From contig NW_006768829.1 of NCBI RefSeq assembly GCF_000204055.1, forward strand, positions 331,403 through 395,402: a DNA stretch of 64,000 bases, given 5' to 3'. The translations under genes were made by a program, and so were the position numbers. Position 1 is the first letter of the stretch. Every line of letters starts with the position of its first letter. The notes under the pieces were generated by a model. It had not been told where the DNA came from and did no database searches. It saw nothing but the letters and a program-made list of their open reading frames with translations. The stretch is from Melampsora larici-populina 98AG31 (taxonomy: Eukaryota; Basidiomycota; Pucciniomycetes; Pucciniales; Melampsoraceae). Positions 34,701 to 46,700 of the stretch are shown piece after piece.

Positions 34701-36174
34701 GTCGGGCCTCCTCTGCGTCCCTTGTCTGTTGGTAAGACAGTGCAGGAGGAGGAGGAGGAGGTCTGTTGGTGTGGCTGGTACCCGGAGTTGGTTGGTGTCG
34801 TTGAAGAGCAGGGGACGGGTGTGGTTGGTAGCCCGCTGGAGCTTGGTAGTGAGGGGAAGGGACCAGTGGGTGTTGGGCTACTGGAGCTGGCAGGTGGGCA
34901 GGGTAGTTCGGTTGGTAATAGAACCCGGCTTGTTGCTGTTGAGTCTTCGGACAATAAAGAAATAATTTTTTTGTTAATTTCATTTTCTTTTGCGAAATTT
35001 TCAACGAGTTGAGGGTTTGGCTTACCTGAGGCGGGTAGTGGGTCGAATAGTTTGCCCACTGGTGTCCGCCGGGTTGTCCGTGATACGGGTTCGACCGATC
35101 GTTTCGACTTTGCTGAGCCTCGTGTGCTGGCAGAGCTGGCCCGGCTTGGTGGTTGGGATCTGCTAGACATAATGATGGATAGGTAGAAAGGATGGAGTGT
35201 GAATAGTGATAAAAATTAAAAAGACAATTGAAATAATAATTCAAATGATCAGTAACTATTTTGATTACAATCGCAAATCGGAGTTGAGTTTGCTCACGGT
35301 ATTCACCTGGTCCTTGACCTTGTTGATAACCTTGGTTCACGTGCCCTTGAATAGGTCCTTGATGATCGTTCTCGTGATTTAAATGCGAAGATCGAAATAA
35401 AACAGACAATAGTTCCTTATAAATACCTTGGTTTTGTTGGTATATACTAACTTGAGAAAGAAATCAATTAATCAATAGTAACTTAAGGCTTACTATGTTG
35501 ATGGTGTCCTTGGGCTGGATCGCCTTGATGATGATACTCTTGAGGTTGAGTGTTTCCTGGTTCTGATACGATAATTGTTTGAGGAGAGAAATTGTATTAA
35601 GAAGAAAAAATAATAATAAACAAGTCAATTTTTATATTCGATGGATTCGAATTAACGATTTAGATAGTGATGGTCACTTACGCTGGACTTGGGCTCCTTG
35701 TCCTTGGTTCGATCCACCTGGATTGGTGCTTTGAGTATCTAGATGTAAAATGGGATTGAGGCAATTCGATTTGGTGATTTTGTTAGTAAAACACACTTTC
35801 AAACTCAAAAGGGGTACAGAGAAGTATCAATCTATTTGGTATGAAATACTTACTATGTTGATTAACGAGTAAATTTGCTGGTGGAGATCCTTCAGCTCGA
35901 ACTTGTTCTCGTGCGGTACCTTTGGAACCTGGCGAGTCGATTTCAATATTCGATAAGGGATCGGGGGCTGGTGTGTTCGTTGTGGAATCAATCAGTATTG
36001 GTTCTTGCAACGTGTTTCCGTGAGCGTCTTCGAATTCGACTACTGATCTGTCGTAATTTGGTTGATCTGGTAAAGCCGGAGTGGACTGATGCGTACGACT
36101 CGCTTCGGTTGCTTGTTGCTGAGGCGTACCGTGGTTGGCTAAGTCAAGCGAATTGAACAGATGTGGGAAGGACA
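31652..36174 (-). CDS. gag: Gag polyprotein of copy 1, apparently encoded by a spliced gene
   Basis: The last exon (34139-31652) encodes Gag: coiled-coil-rich N-terminal half, capsid-like region (around WPTGRDWKKFSGDGEYNHND and YIDWCDDLI) and a zinc knuckle CPNCGSKDPKHQWRGC near the end. The frame has no ATG near its start, but it joins in phase to upstream exons: 36174-35854, 35738-35682, 35562-35494, 35446-35427 (20 nt), 35370-35307, 35162-35026 and 34935-34310. All have GT-AG borders, giving about 1260 residues. The upstream exons encode a Pro/Gln/His-rich disordered segment, then a helical, charged region (ARLRQAISNLKRDLDEAR) ending in an acidic and basic tail. They are more GC-rich than the AT-rich gag exon. 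The first exon starts with TG, so a preceding exon ending in A (candidate donor after 36569) would create an ATG. Expression without splicing of Gag alone is the alternative. Confidence 0.65.
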
Positions 36175-37496
36175 CTACAGTAAAAAAAAAATTTTAAAAG
36201 GAATCAAAAAGGATGATGAATTAAAATACAATACTCTATCAGTATTCGGAATGAAGCTTGATTTATTGATGATAGTAAGGAAAGAAGGTAAGAAACTGAT
36301 GAATTCACTTTTCAGTTTGTAGATAACTTTGATAAGGTTGAAAAGGTTTTGGAATTTGATTGAGTGGTTAAACAAATAAAAGTGGTCTGTTTGAAAGAGA
36401 CTTTCTGAAGAATTAAACAAGTCGTGATCGATAGTCTTCTTATACAAAGGAGATCGCTGATCGGCCTCTGTTCCGATGAGGTTTTCGAAAACGATCACTA
36501 TGTAGATGACGTATGTCAGTCTTCTTCTGTTATGCAACACTTCCGGTATTAATTGTTTGCTGACTCACTTTTGATATCTCTTGGCTGTTGTTTGTATTCT
36601 TTTGTCGTTAGGAAGTGGTTCGCTCGAGATCTTGTTCGCGGTCGTAAGTTGGAATAGAACAATTTGTTCTGATGGAAAAGGTAATGTGATTTCCGTCAGT
36701 GTGATTCTCTTGATTCCAATTGATTCAATTTAATAAAAGAGAAGAAAAAAAAAGAGATCTGTGGCTTGATTAATCTAGAGAAAAGAGGTGAGCCGTACCT
36801 TTTCTTTTTTGAAGACTTGTTGTTTGGTCCGATCGGAATGTTCGGATTTCTCGATTTTGATCTGAATCCCCCGCTCTTTCTGATAATCGATCTAATTCTC
36901 GTTTGCTCTTCCAACTCGTTATCCTGATCTTAATCAGTAGGTTGGTAGATTATCTTGATGGTAATCGTTGTTGAGTTAGTGATTGTTGAGGGTATGTATG
37001 TAGTCACTGTCTATTGGGGTATCTGGATTTTCGAAATTCGGACTAGTGTGTATATAAAAATTACTCGACTCGACAAATTTACACTTGTCACTCGGGCTGT
37101 CACTGCTACTTACTCGAGAGATGGTACTCGTAGTGAGTAATTTCAGGGTGTCTTTTCAGTAGATGACACTAAAAGAGAGAAAAAAAAATGTTTTTTGAAG
37201 ATGTTGTGAATTAAGCACAAGTGGTTGTGGTAAATCAATTTTACTTCCACAAGATGTGTGTTTTTTTTTATAGTTTGTTTAGTTGTATAGAGATTTGTGT
37301 GATTCTCAATGACAGTCTGGTTTGTGTAGGATGATAATAATTTTGGAGTGTTTCAAAAAAATATACTCCAGGTGTTGGTGAATTTAGCAGATGATTGTTG
37401 TTGGCTTAAATTTTGATTGTCTAGTGTTATGAATTCTCACACTTTTGGCAAAAAGTTGAGGTTGGAATTTGGTTTCAACACGATGAGGCCCCCAAA
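36175..37496 (-). other. 5' internal leader of copy 1 retrotransposon
   Basis: Lies between the 5' LTR and the first solid gag-region exon. It should hold the primer-binding site directly after the LTR (minus strand TTTGGGGGCCTCATCG). I could not match that to a tRNA. Possible further 5' exons end with good donors at about 36569 (GTGAGT) and about 36800 (GTACGG), but their frames are not settled. Confidence 0.5.
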
Positions 37497-38579
37497 TGTG
37501 AGGGTTGGGTATTCAAAAGAATACTCAGGGCTCACTAAAATGGCAAGGTGGGTTGGTAATTTTAGATAATCAAGGTTATATTTCAAAATATAATGTATTA
37601 CAATAAAATTATAAGCTAAAAGAGAGGAAAAGGGAAGAGGGGAACTGGTCTGTTTGGGTAAATCCAGACAGACTACAGTTAAATGACTCCTTAAAAGGAG
37701 GTTCAGAGGGGTTTAATTATAATATGATTGTTAGAAGCTGGATCCAAGGCTTCCCTTCAATCTTCAAGGTAACTGATTGAAGAGTGATATGGAGGTCACT
37801 AACCTGGTTGTAATAAAGTCACCAACTTGTAGTTATTCAAGAGGTCACTAACCTGGAGTTGATGTAGGTCACTAACCTGTAGTTGTTCTGAAGGTACACT
37901 AACCTATGAGTTGATGTAGGTCACTAACCTGTAGTTGTTCTGAAGGTGACTAACCTGATGGTTTATTGGAAGGTCACTAACCTGAGAAAGAGTTCTACTT
38001 GGGGGAAGTAGAGGATCCAAGAAAAAAGGATGAAGTATGAAATTACTTTATCTTCTAGTCAGGAACTTCTTTAAAGAAATGAAGTGAATCACTAGTCTTA
38101 TATATTATAAGACTCTTGATTATATACTTCAATTGAACTTTAAAGGGTTCTTTAAAAGAGTTGTGTAATAAAATGCTTGGGGGAAAGTTCTTGAAGGCTG
38201 AGAGAGGAGGGGTTTATATACTCTCCTCTCCAAACCTAATTGTAGTGATATTTGATTGTATCATTACTGTGGTTTAGGGTTTAATGATTATTATTAATTA
38301 TTATTATTAGTAGTATTACATAGTTACATATACGTGTTATGTAATTTATGTAGTATAAGCATTTTAACTCTTGACACTGAGTTATGAGGTGTAATTGGTG
38401 TTTTATTACATGTTACATATGTTTTTAAATGTATATGTATATGTAATTGGTGTTTGTATATGTTTTATTACATGTTACATGTGTTTTATAAGTTGTATGT
38501 ACATGTAATTAGGTTTATAAGTGAAAGTTCTATATTATAAGTTAGTTTTGGGTACATGTATATGTACCCAGGGCTGACA
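37497..38579 (-). repeat. 5' LTR of copy 1, uninterrupted
   Basis: 1083 bp, TGTGAGGG ... GGCTGACA in window orientation, so on the element's strand TGTCAGCC ... CCTCACA. It holds the promoter and 5' RNA end of the element, the AGGTCACTAACCTG array (37793-37985), and near the element-5' side the near-palindrome GGGTACATGTATATGTACCC. It provides the empty-site sequence that proves the two insertions in the partner LTR. Confidence 0.9.
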
Positions 38580-38584
38580 ACCTG

Positions 38585-39255
38585 TGCCTTTAGTGTTATG
38601 ATAATTAATTGTTCCAAAAAAATGAAACTTTATTCCAATTGGGAGAGTGTTTCCTCCTGACAGTGCAGATGCCAAAAATTTGGCTGCTGAAGGTTTTTGT
38701 GGGTGGAAGATGAAAAGATAATTCATGAACATTTTTTTAATGCAAGGCCCATTTTTCCCAATTTGATTCTTTGAATCAACAAATTCCTTCTCAAAGTGAC
38801 CATCATACTTTCCAAATATAAGCAAAAAAAAAATTACAATCTAACAGCCAAAGCATATCAATAGGCTTGAATCACATGAACATATTTAAATTTATCAAGT
38901 TAAAGAATCATAGACCTTATGAATTTCTAAAGAGAAACAAGATAGATAAAGAAATTTTAAGAATTCAAATACTAAAAAAGTGGACTATTGTAGATAAAAT
39001 CACTGCCTCTGATGAACTCCGGCCTACAGTAAACTTTGAATAATCAAATGGATTTCAAGTTATGCAATCAAATTTGATAAAAGGTTTTCTCAGCAGATGT
39101 TCCAAAAATGATGAAACCTTTAGCATTTGAAAAATCTGTATGTGGGTGTTTTTTTGGTTTGCTTGTGATTTGTTCCTGGATTTGTGGTGCTTATAAGTTT
39201 TTAAGTTTGAGGATGGTTTATCAAGTGTTGACCTTTTGATTTATTGATGTTAGGT
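38585..39255. other. Intergenic DNA with a MITE fragment
   Basis: No gene seen. The 38615-38672 stretch (AATTGTTCCAAAAAAATGAA ... TCCTGACAGTG) resembles one arm of the MITE at 57403-57530, so it is probably a truncated relative. Confidence 0.45.
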
Positions 39256-39564
39256 CTAGGGCCCGGGGGTATGATGATGGTTCCCACCGCAGATCCACTG
39301 CTCCCCATGAGGGTGGGGTGAACTTTCATTCAGAGTGTGGCCAGAAGAGCAACTCCAAGTCACCATACTATTATGTTCGCATGTCTTAGTCACATAACAT
39401 CTACTTTTTGTGTGTCGGTAACCAGCACATCTCATGCTCTCTTGACATCTTCCGGAAGAAAAAATTGTCATTGTTCTCCCACAATCTCTGCATGTCAAAT
39501 TTGCCAATGTGATGCTTGCTAACACAAGTAACCACAACAATAGGCATGCAGGGGCGTACTTCAT
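39256..39564 (-). CDS. Small secreted cysteine-rich protein, effector candidate
   Basis: Single-exon frame of 102 residues from ATG at 39564. It starts with a clear signal peptide (MKYAPACLLLWLLVLASITL, predicted cleavage just after residue 21). The mature part has eight cysteines: LTCRDCG, GRCQESMRC, SRCYVTKTC, WSCSSG and WICGG. An even number of Cys in a short secreted protein suggests four disulfides. This is the usual architecture of rust and other plant-pathogen effector candidates, and also of small structural or antimicrobial secreted proteins. No known domain is recognised and no intron is needed. The His-rich tail (GGNHHHTPGP) is unusual. The gene is 0.7 kb from a retrotransposon, in gene-poor DNA, as often seen for such genes. 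Confidence 0.6.
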   Translation of the reverse strand: MKYAPACLLLWLLVLASITLANLTCRDCGRTMTIFSSGRCQESMRCAGYRHTKSRCYVTKTCEHNSMVTWSCSSGHTLNESSPHPHGEQWICGGNHHHTPGP

Positions 39565-41835
39565 GATTAGTTAACTGTGGTGCCTAGTTCAGAAGGATGA
39601 TCTCGTCAGTTGAAGCCGGCAGTCAAAAAATACTTGAAAACTTGCCAAATATGACCAACTTAGGAGAAGGATAAATGTAAATTCTTGCAAATATGTGAAT
39701 GTTTGAAAATGTCAGATGGGATCACCTTCAATAAGAAGAAATTTGAAGAGTTAAACAGTGTGATGGGGTGCTCAAGGTTGACTCCTAGTGAAAAGACAAT
39801 AATTTCAGCAACCACCACATCAAGAGGTCGTACAAGTTCAAGATATCTTGTTACCAAAAGAAGAAAACAAAGCACATATTAATTGATGATAAGAGGGGCA
39901 ATCTACCTGTGATCCACACAAATCTTTGTGGCTTGCAACTGACTTCAACAATACTTGCAGACAGCCAAAGACTTTTTCAGTTGCAGTAAAGGAAAGAAAC
40001 ATATGTGGTAAGTAAATGAATATATAAGAGTGTGTTTTTTCTCAGAAAGGACCCAAGAGAAGTATTTACCGGGTAGGTATGAGTGGATGTAACCTGCTGG
40101 ATCACAAGGAAACGAGAAAGAGAAGGCTGCTTTTAAGCTTTTCAGGCTATCGCTTGCTATGCAATTTGCCACATGGCAGGTAAATTTATCTGTTGTTGAA
40201 GTTCATGGCCGACGTTTCCGATGAAGAGAGCTTTGAATCGATACCAAGACATTTCCTGAGACCATCAGATGAGCCTATCTGGGCATAAAGTGTGCCTTCT
40301 GATCTTGATTTTTAAGAAATCTCCGCATGCTTCAAGTTTCCCTACAAGTTTGCTCCTTCATATACACATTCAGTTTTGTTCTCGGCTACGTTTGAGCAAT
40401 AATCAATGGACATAGAAGGCACCTAAAAGCTACAAAAAGATACATTATATTCTTTTGAGACGTTTGAGTCAAGATCTTACATTGTGGGATATGCTCCAAT
40501 GCTTGATTATGATCTAGACTTGGCCTTCTGCGCAGTCCTCTTGCCTATAATGCAGAACACTATCAATTGATACCCAAGACAATCTCTCAGACCCTCGGAT
40601 GAGTGTTTTTTCGGCACCAAGGGTGTCTGCGGACACCTGTGGCACTACATACGAGCTACAAGATCCTTGATATGCCAATATTTCGTGCTAGATCACCCCA
40701 GAGGATCCAGATCAAAAAGCACCTACTCTAGAATTCATGTGATCAACCTAAAAGGTTTGCGAAGACTAAAATTGGACCTTTTATATGTACTAGACTATGC
40801 CGCTGCGGTCGTGCCCGCACCAATTGAATTGCCCACTTAATGAAACCGATAATTGTGTGGTTGATTCAGATTGGCTGTTTTTTGAAGTACACAAAGACAT
40901 GTTCTGAAACAACATAGAAAATAGGTTTGTATAGTGTCTCTTTGTGATTACATAGACATCAAATTTCTGTTCATCTTTTTTTGCTAATCCACAAGTCCCT
41001 TGAGACTTGGAGAAAGGTTTTGTCATTGCAAGTGTCCTTAATAATGGACGGGTATGGAAGTGTTCATGAATACAGGATAAAGAGGGACATTAAAGTGTTT
41101 CAAGTGCAACTTGAAGGGCAAGATGACATAGTGAATGTGAAAATGGGTGCTCAGCAAACCTAATGTGAACACATTGCAAACAAGACTTTTGATTGAAGAA
41201 AGTTGCAAACCTGGTCACAGCAACTTTCAATCAAGTTCTGAACCTATTGATTCCTGTGGTGTGAGGTGGTGGGTTTCTGAGTTGCACAATACATATGAAC
41301 ATGGACAACTTGAAGTGTTCATCTCTCCGTCTACATCATCACATTGATTCACATTTTTTGGCAGTAGGAGTCGTGAATTCATGTACTTTTGACTTGGTAT
41401 GAGCAGTCCACTGATACCTTTCACTTGTGTCAAGAGACTGGAGGCTGAAGGTACCACAAAATCAACAGATCTGTACCAAATTGGGCATGGTACCCATACA
41501 CCTCAACAATCTACTACCCAAAAATCTTGAAGCAGAGCTGCATTCATCATTCTTCCTTGCATTGATTCTGTCAGATTTGAATAATTCAACTGCACCCCGA
41601 GTATATAGCCAGGAATCCTTGTCATCAGTAGTAAAGCTTCAATGATATTCATTACAATGAAGTCAATCCAAGTTTTTTGCACACATGCACGTCATTTTTT
41701 CATGATCTTCGAATCTTCCTTCGTTAGGCAAAAGAAAAGTGAAGAGTCTGCTAAAAAAGATGCCCGATTGGTTAATCTGAAATTCTAATTTAATCCGACT
41801 CTTTTCTAATCACACATTCAACTTGTATTACAATC
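39565..41835. other. Intergenic stretch without a convincing gene
   Basis: Short frames on both strands only. Two diverged copies of a segment (GATACCAAGACA ... TCAGACC(A/C)TC(A/G)GATGAG) occur near 40240 and 40570, pointing to an old duplication. The end near 41836 is the 3' flank of the centrin gene. Confidence 0.45.
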
Positions 41836-42840
41836 TCAAAGTTCATCTGACATGATAGCAAAAAACTCTTGTTCATTAATTTCACCATCTTGATCAAGAT
41901 CAAATTCTTCAATCATTGCTGCACTGCAGCCCCCCCCAAAAATAATAAATGGTATTAGGATATAGAATATTTCATCAAGTTTTGGAAAAAAATGAAATGT
42001 GAGGAACTCACAGTTCTTCTTCATCTAGATTTTCTCCTAATTCTTTTGATATTTTCCGCAAATCTCGTAATGAGATTTTACCTTTATTATCCGTATCAAA
42101 TAATTTAAAAGCTCTTAGAATTTCTTCTCTTGGATCTCGTGCTTGAATCTTTTCTGTCACTGAAAAACAAAATCAAATTTTAACATTTACAAATATCAGT
42201 AAAATAATCCAGGTTGAGACTATCGAAGCGAGAAACGAGTGGGCAATGACAAATGGGTTTCTAGACTTACTAACTTTATCGAATTCAACAAATTCGATCA
42301 ATCCTTGACCCTGTTTATCATGATCTCTTAGAATCTTCAGTACTTCAGGCTTCTTTAAATCGAATCCTAATGCCCTCATTGCGACCTTCAGTTCGTGATC
42401 TGTATCAACAGACGCGTATTCCAAAAAGAAAATTAATACACAGGGTCAGCTTGCGAAGAGGACCGAGATATGATTCCCAGATTGAAATCATAACAGGCGA
42501 GTGAGCAAAATTCCAGTCTGTCCAGACTGAGGAGGGAGACCTTCTTCAAATCAGTTGACTTACAATCAATCGCGCCATCTTTATCAGTATCGAAAAGTTC
42601 AAAAGCTTCCTTGATCTCCATCTTTTGCTCTTCACTCAGTTCCCTGACCATATTTTCCTCTTCATCTCCTGCTCCCATCCGATTCCTTCGTGATGACATA
42701 GGCGCGTTAACGGCGTGCCGGTTTAGGTTCGATGACGAGCCTGCTGCATTACTTCCAGGAATCGCACGTCGCTTCTGTTTTACAAGGTTAGATGATGGAG
42801 TGACACCAGTCGAAGATCCAACCCCAGGCGTGTTATACAT
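41836..42840 (-). CDS. Centrin / CDC31-type EF-hand protein
   Basis: Ca2+-binding protein of spindle pole bodies or centrosome equivalents. In yeast, Cdc31 also serves in TREX-2 mRNA export. Four exons (42840-42564, 42399-42271, 42159-42012, 41923-41836) join in phase to 213 residues. EF-hand loops are [12 protein letters not shown] (~84-95), a degenerate second loop around [13 protein letters not shown] (~120-131), [12 protein letters not shown] (~157-168) and [12 protein letters not shown] (~193-204). The linker [15 protein letters not shown] is strongly centrin-like, more so than calmodulin. The N-terminus of about 60 residues is longer than in typical centrins, basic and Ser/Asn-rich. A C-run lies in the last intron just before its acceptor. 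An intact host gene. Confidence 0.92.
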
Positions 42841-43726
42841 AGTTTTGTTCTTTCTTTACGCTTCTTTTCTCGGTATAGAATAATCAGAGATGTGTAGAGT
42901 TGATCAAAATCCAAAAGATTGACAGAAAATGTGAAGATGCTGGTGAAGAGAGTTGGTTATTGAGGATGATTGAATGAGGATATGATATTTCTTTTTAGTT
43001 GGTCGATGGGTTCGTTGGGTTGAGTATGTATGCACTGTTAAGCTGGTCGATCGTTATGCGTGTTGACTCAGTTGTCCACTTTGGATGTCTTTCAAATTAA
43101 CCTGATCTGACTGATCAACTTCTCAAAAAGCCCCAATGCCCCAAACGCGTCCACACCACGCTCCCGTATCAGTCGGTACACCACATCGGGTATTAGCATC
43201 CGGAGATCGCCTGACTTTGCGCCACCTTCTCGTTGAAAAAGCTTTGCGCTTCTTAAAGTTGGCCAACGGCCATGCTATCAAGATATTTCGATTACATCAC
43301 ACCAGAGCTTAGGAATTAGACAAAGAATTGAAAGGTCAGCCAGAGATAATCCGACAAATCATGAAACCCGGCTTTTGACCTTGGGATGATAATATAAGAG
43401 CTTGGTATGAAGCTTCACTATATCGGCAACTCTCTTCCATGTAGAAACCAACTCCAAAGAAAAAGAAAAGAGTCATCAAGATGGATGACGAGATTCATAC
43501 GATATTATATAGTGCATAAAAATGCCATCACAACTTGTATTTGTATACAAATACTTCAAAACAAATGCTCTCAAACTACATATGATATGAATTTAATTTA
43601 CATTGATAACAAATAACTGATAACTGATGATAATATTTTTGAAAAAGAATAAGTCAATTCAAGAACCAAAAAAAACTGAAAACAACTCTTTTCCAAGAAT
43701 TAGAAAAAAAAAACTCCAACGAAATA
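42841..43726. other. Intergenic region between SIN3 3' end and centrin start
   Basis: Should hold the centrin promoter and the SIN3 terminator; no gene or clear motif seen. Confidence 0.5.
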
Positions 43727-46700
43727 TTATGTTGACTTAGAAGTTTTTAACGTTAACCATTTCTCCCATCTTTTAATTCTTTCTTCATCTATATTTAAAG
43801 ATTTAACTTCATCAACTTCTCCATCTTCTTTTTCTCCATCAATTTGTTCACCTTCAATTCGTTTTCCTTGATGTGACTTAATTGATTTTCTAAATAAAAG
43901 ATCTGATGTATTTGGACTAAAGAATAATTTATAACTTCTCATACAAACTCTTACACCTAAACCAGGTTGAGTTAAAAACATTTTTGGATCGATTTTTCCA
44001 ATTGATTTTCTTACTGAATGGACATTGCTGAAAATTTCAATTTTCTCAAAATCTGAATCAGTATCATACAAAATATTTTGTTCTACAAAATCCAAAACAA
44101 TATACGTACCGTTTAAGAAAAGCAGGTTTGATTTCATAATTCCCTAAACCAATTGTACGATCCACTGACATATCCGCATAACTTTCAATGTAACTTGACC
44201 AAGCTTTTTCGACCGCTTCATAATCTTCTGGACTGATGTCATCACCACCTACCAACTGAATTCGCATTGCCTGAAGATGCGAGAGCTGCGATGGTAGATA
44301 ATCATGGTATGAGCTCAGTCAGGATATATAGTAGGCAAAGGTGATCGACATACCCATTCCATTCGAAATAGTTTGGTATCAGTACCTCCTGTTAAGGCTT
44401 CAACAGACCTCCGATAGGCCAATCTTTGTGCTTCAGTCAAGCCACCAGCTCTTGAAGTTCTGTCCAACTGTTTGTTTGTCTCATATAGTCTGAGAATTTC
44501 TTGCGAAGTTCCATCATTGGACAACTTCGCAAGCTGTTTGTCACCAAAAAACACATATCAAATTGTCAGTCTTGGGTGAACTTAAATAAATGATGATAAT
44601 GAGGATTCACTCACTACTTTCACCAGCGCTTGACACAACTTATCAATAGTAATGACTGAATAACCTTTGACTCCAAACAAATTTCGACATTCATCCTCGA
44701 AAGAACTTTGATCCAATTGTCCGCAATTCAAATTTTGAATACAAGTCAATAAGTTGAGATATGTTTCGAACTTTGATTTGACGGAGGTGGAAGATGAAGA
44801 TGAAGAACTGGGGTAGCTTGTTGGTGTTGGGCACATATGGATGTTTTCGGATACCTTCTTGAGTGTGTAAAACCTGGTGTACATGATGTGTAATAATCTA
44901 AAGAAGCAGTAAAACGCATTATTTGTGAAAAAGTTATAGCGACGTTGCTTTGGAGGCGGGTTTATTGGTCGATGATTCATCGGACGTTGTGTAGAAGCCT
45001 GCGGCTCATCAGAGATCGGATTGCATGGCTTCTCGCCCTCACCTTCATTGATAGGCGGTGGACGAAGAGAGGAATGAGTACTAGACGTAAAACTGGATAG
45101 AACATCCATGATATTTCCTTGAGTAGGTTCTGGTCCTTCATCTCGTACCGAAGATGTTTGAATTTGATCCGGGGCATCCGGCACATCGTAGTCAGGAGCA
45201 TCTGCACCGGGGTTGGCGCCCGGCAGAGAAACTGGTGGCAAAGTCGAAGAAGGCTCTTCGGTTGCAGTTCTCGAATGGCTAGGGGTCGTGCCTTTATGTC
45301 GACTAGCTTCCGACCGCCGAGCCAATGCCCGCTCACTTAGAAGTGGAGCGTTGTTGCAAGCATTTTTCATCGCTTTCTTACGGAGGTCACTTGATCCCAC
45401 TCCACTATGTCCATCTTTGGTACTTCCCCTCTTTCTGCCTGACGCATTGGTAGATCTATTGGGTCGACCATTCGAAGATTCGGGTTTGTCTTCATCTCCA
45501 GCCGAGTTTTGCGTCGGACTTCCAGCTCGATCACTGACATCTCCATCAGAACCGATCGTCTCGTGACCTTCGCCGTCTGCATTCTTGCCATTCAAACCGC
45601 TTACACTCTCTTGTCCCTTTCTCTCCGGTGGCAAAGGAGTTAGATGTCGCTCGAGTTCTGCCATTGGAATATCAAAGAAGCTATTGAGAACCGATTTCAG
45701 GAAACTTTCGATATGATCTTTATGTGAATCATCCAGACCAGCCGAGTTGGGCACATGATCAAGGAAGTGGATGAGGATTTTTAGAACGTCGTAGAATACA
45801 TCAGTATCACTCAGGTCGAGCTCTAGCTGATACTTCGGTAAGAGTTGGATGATCGAAGGGTCCAAGGCTAGCTGCCGTTTTTGCTGTTGTTCACGTTTGA
45901 TGAGTTCAATCTCATTGACTAAATTTTTATTCCCGAGCATCTTCTTATCAACAGCCTTGAAGCTTATACCTTGATGGTCTAGAGCTTTCCAATAGTTCTT
46001 GCCATCCACCTCACGCCACACGCGATTCCAATCTCTGAGAGCCTTCTTCCATTCCTCGTCCTTTTGCTTCAATCTCGCTAAAACTATTGGAACTGCTAAA
46101 GCAGGATTTTCATGAAGAGCTTGAATGACCTCAGGTCCATGCTCTTTACCGTATATCTTTTTGATTATCCGTTGATAGATGCTCTTACTCTGTCCCCCTA
46201 ATCCGGGCTTCAGCCGGTATTCGGCGCGGTGTTCTGGCTCCATCTGCTGGATCCTGAGATTAATTGGCTCAAGTAAGGCAATGGTACGAACGTTGGCTTC
46301 GATATGATAGTCATATTCGTGGCGCTCGTCTTCAGCTTGGTACAAAGCCCGCTCGAAAGAATTTGTCTGCCGTGGCGTGAATAATTGCTCGTCGATGGAA
46401 TGGCCGGGTGGGGCACATACCCACCTGTCATTCAGTACAGCCGAACAGAGCGCGTCTCTTCCCGAGCAAGCTAGTGATACATCCGATTCGGGGACTTGCC
46501 TATAGCTAGGTCCGCATTCTGGAGGATCCTCGGAGCCGGAGAGAACCGGGCGAGTGTTCAAAGTGGGATGACAGCGAGCCTTTTTTGGTTCAGGTAAACC
46601 GTTGGCCTCTCCTTTACGTTTCATAGGTAGCATGGATTGATCCTCTCGCCAACCGACGATGTCGGTGAACCTGTTGAAGAGTTCCGGACAGTTGACCAGA

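Larger units (their letters stand above)
24349..38579 (-). mobile_element. Ty3/gypsy chromovirus-type LTR retrotransposon, copy 1
   Basis: Two LTRs of 1083 bp (the left one after removing two insertions) begin TGTGAGGG and end GGCTGACA in window orientation. A 5-bp direct repeat ACCTG flanks them (24344-24348 and 38580-38584). The element reads on the minus strand: 5' LTR 37497-38579, spliced gag region, pol, polypurine tract (near 27604-27620), 3' LTR. I noted only about two differences between the LTRs by eye, so the insertion is recent. Pol order is protease, RT, RNase H, integrase, chromodomain, as in Ty3/gypsy chromoviruses. This copy is defective in pol. Confidence 0.9.

Noticed and set aside
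34360..34965. Plus-strand 201-codon frame
   Set aside because: Antisense of the large gag-region exon 34935-34310, which has phased splice sites and sensible composition.
45213..45566. Plus-strand frame of 117 codons within SIN3
   Set aside because: Antisense shadow of the large SIN3 exon.
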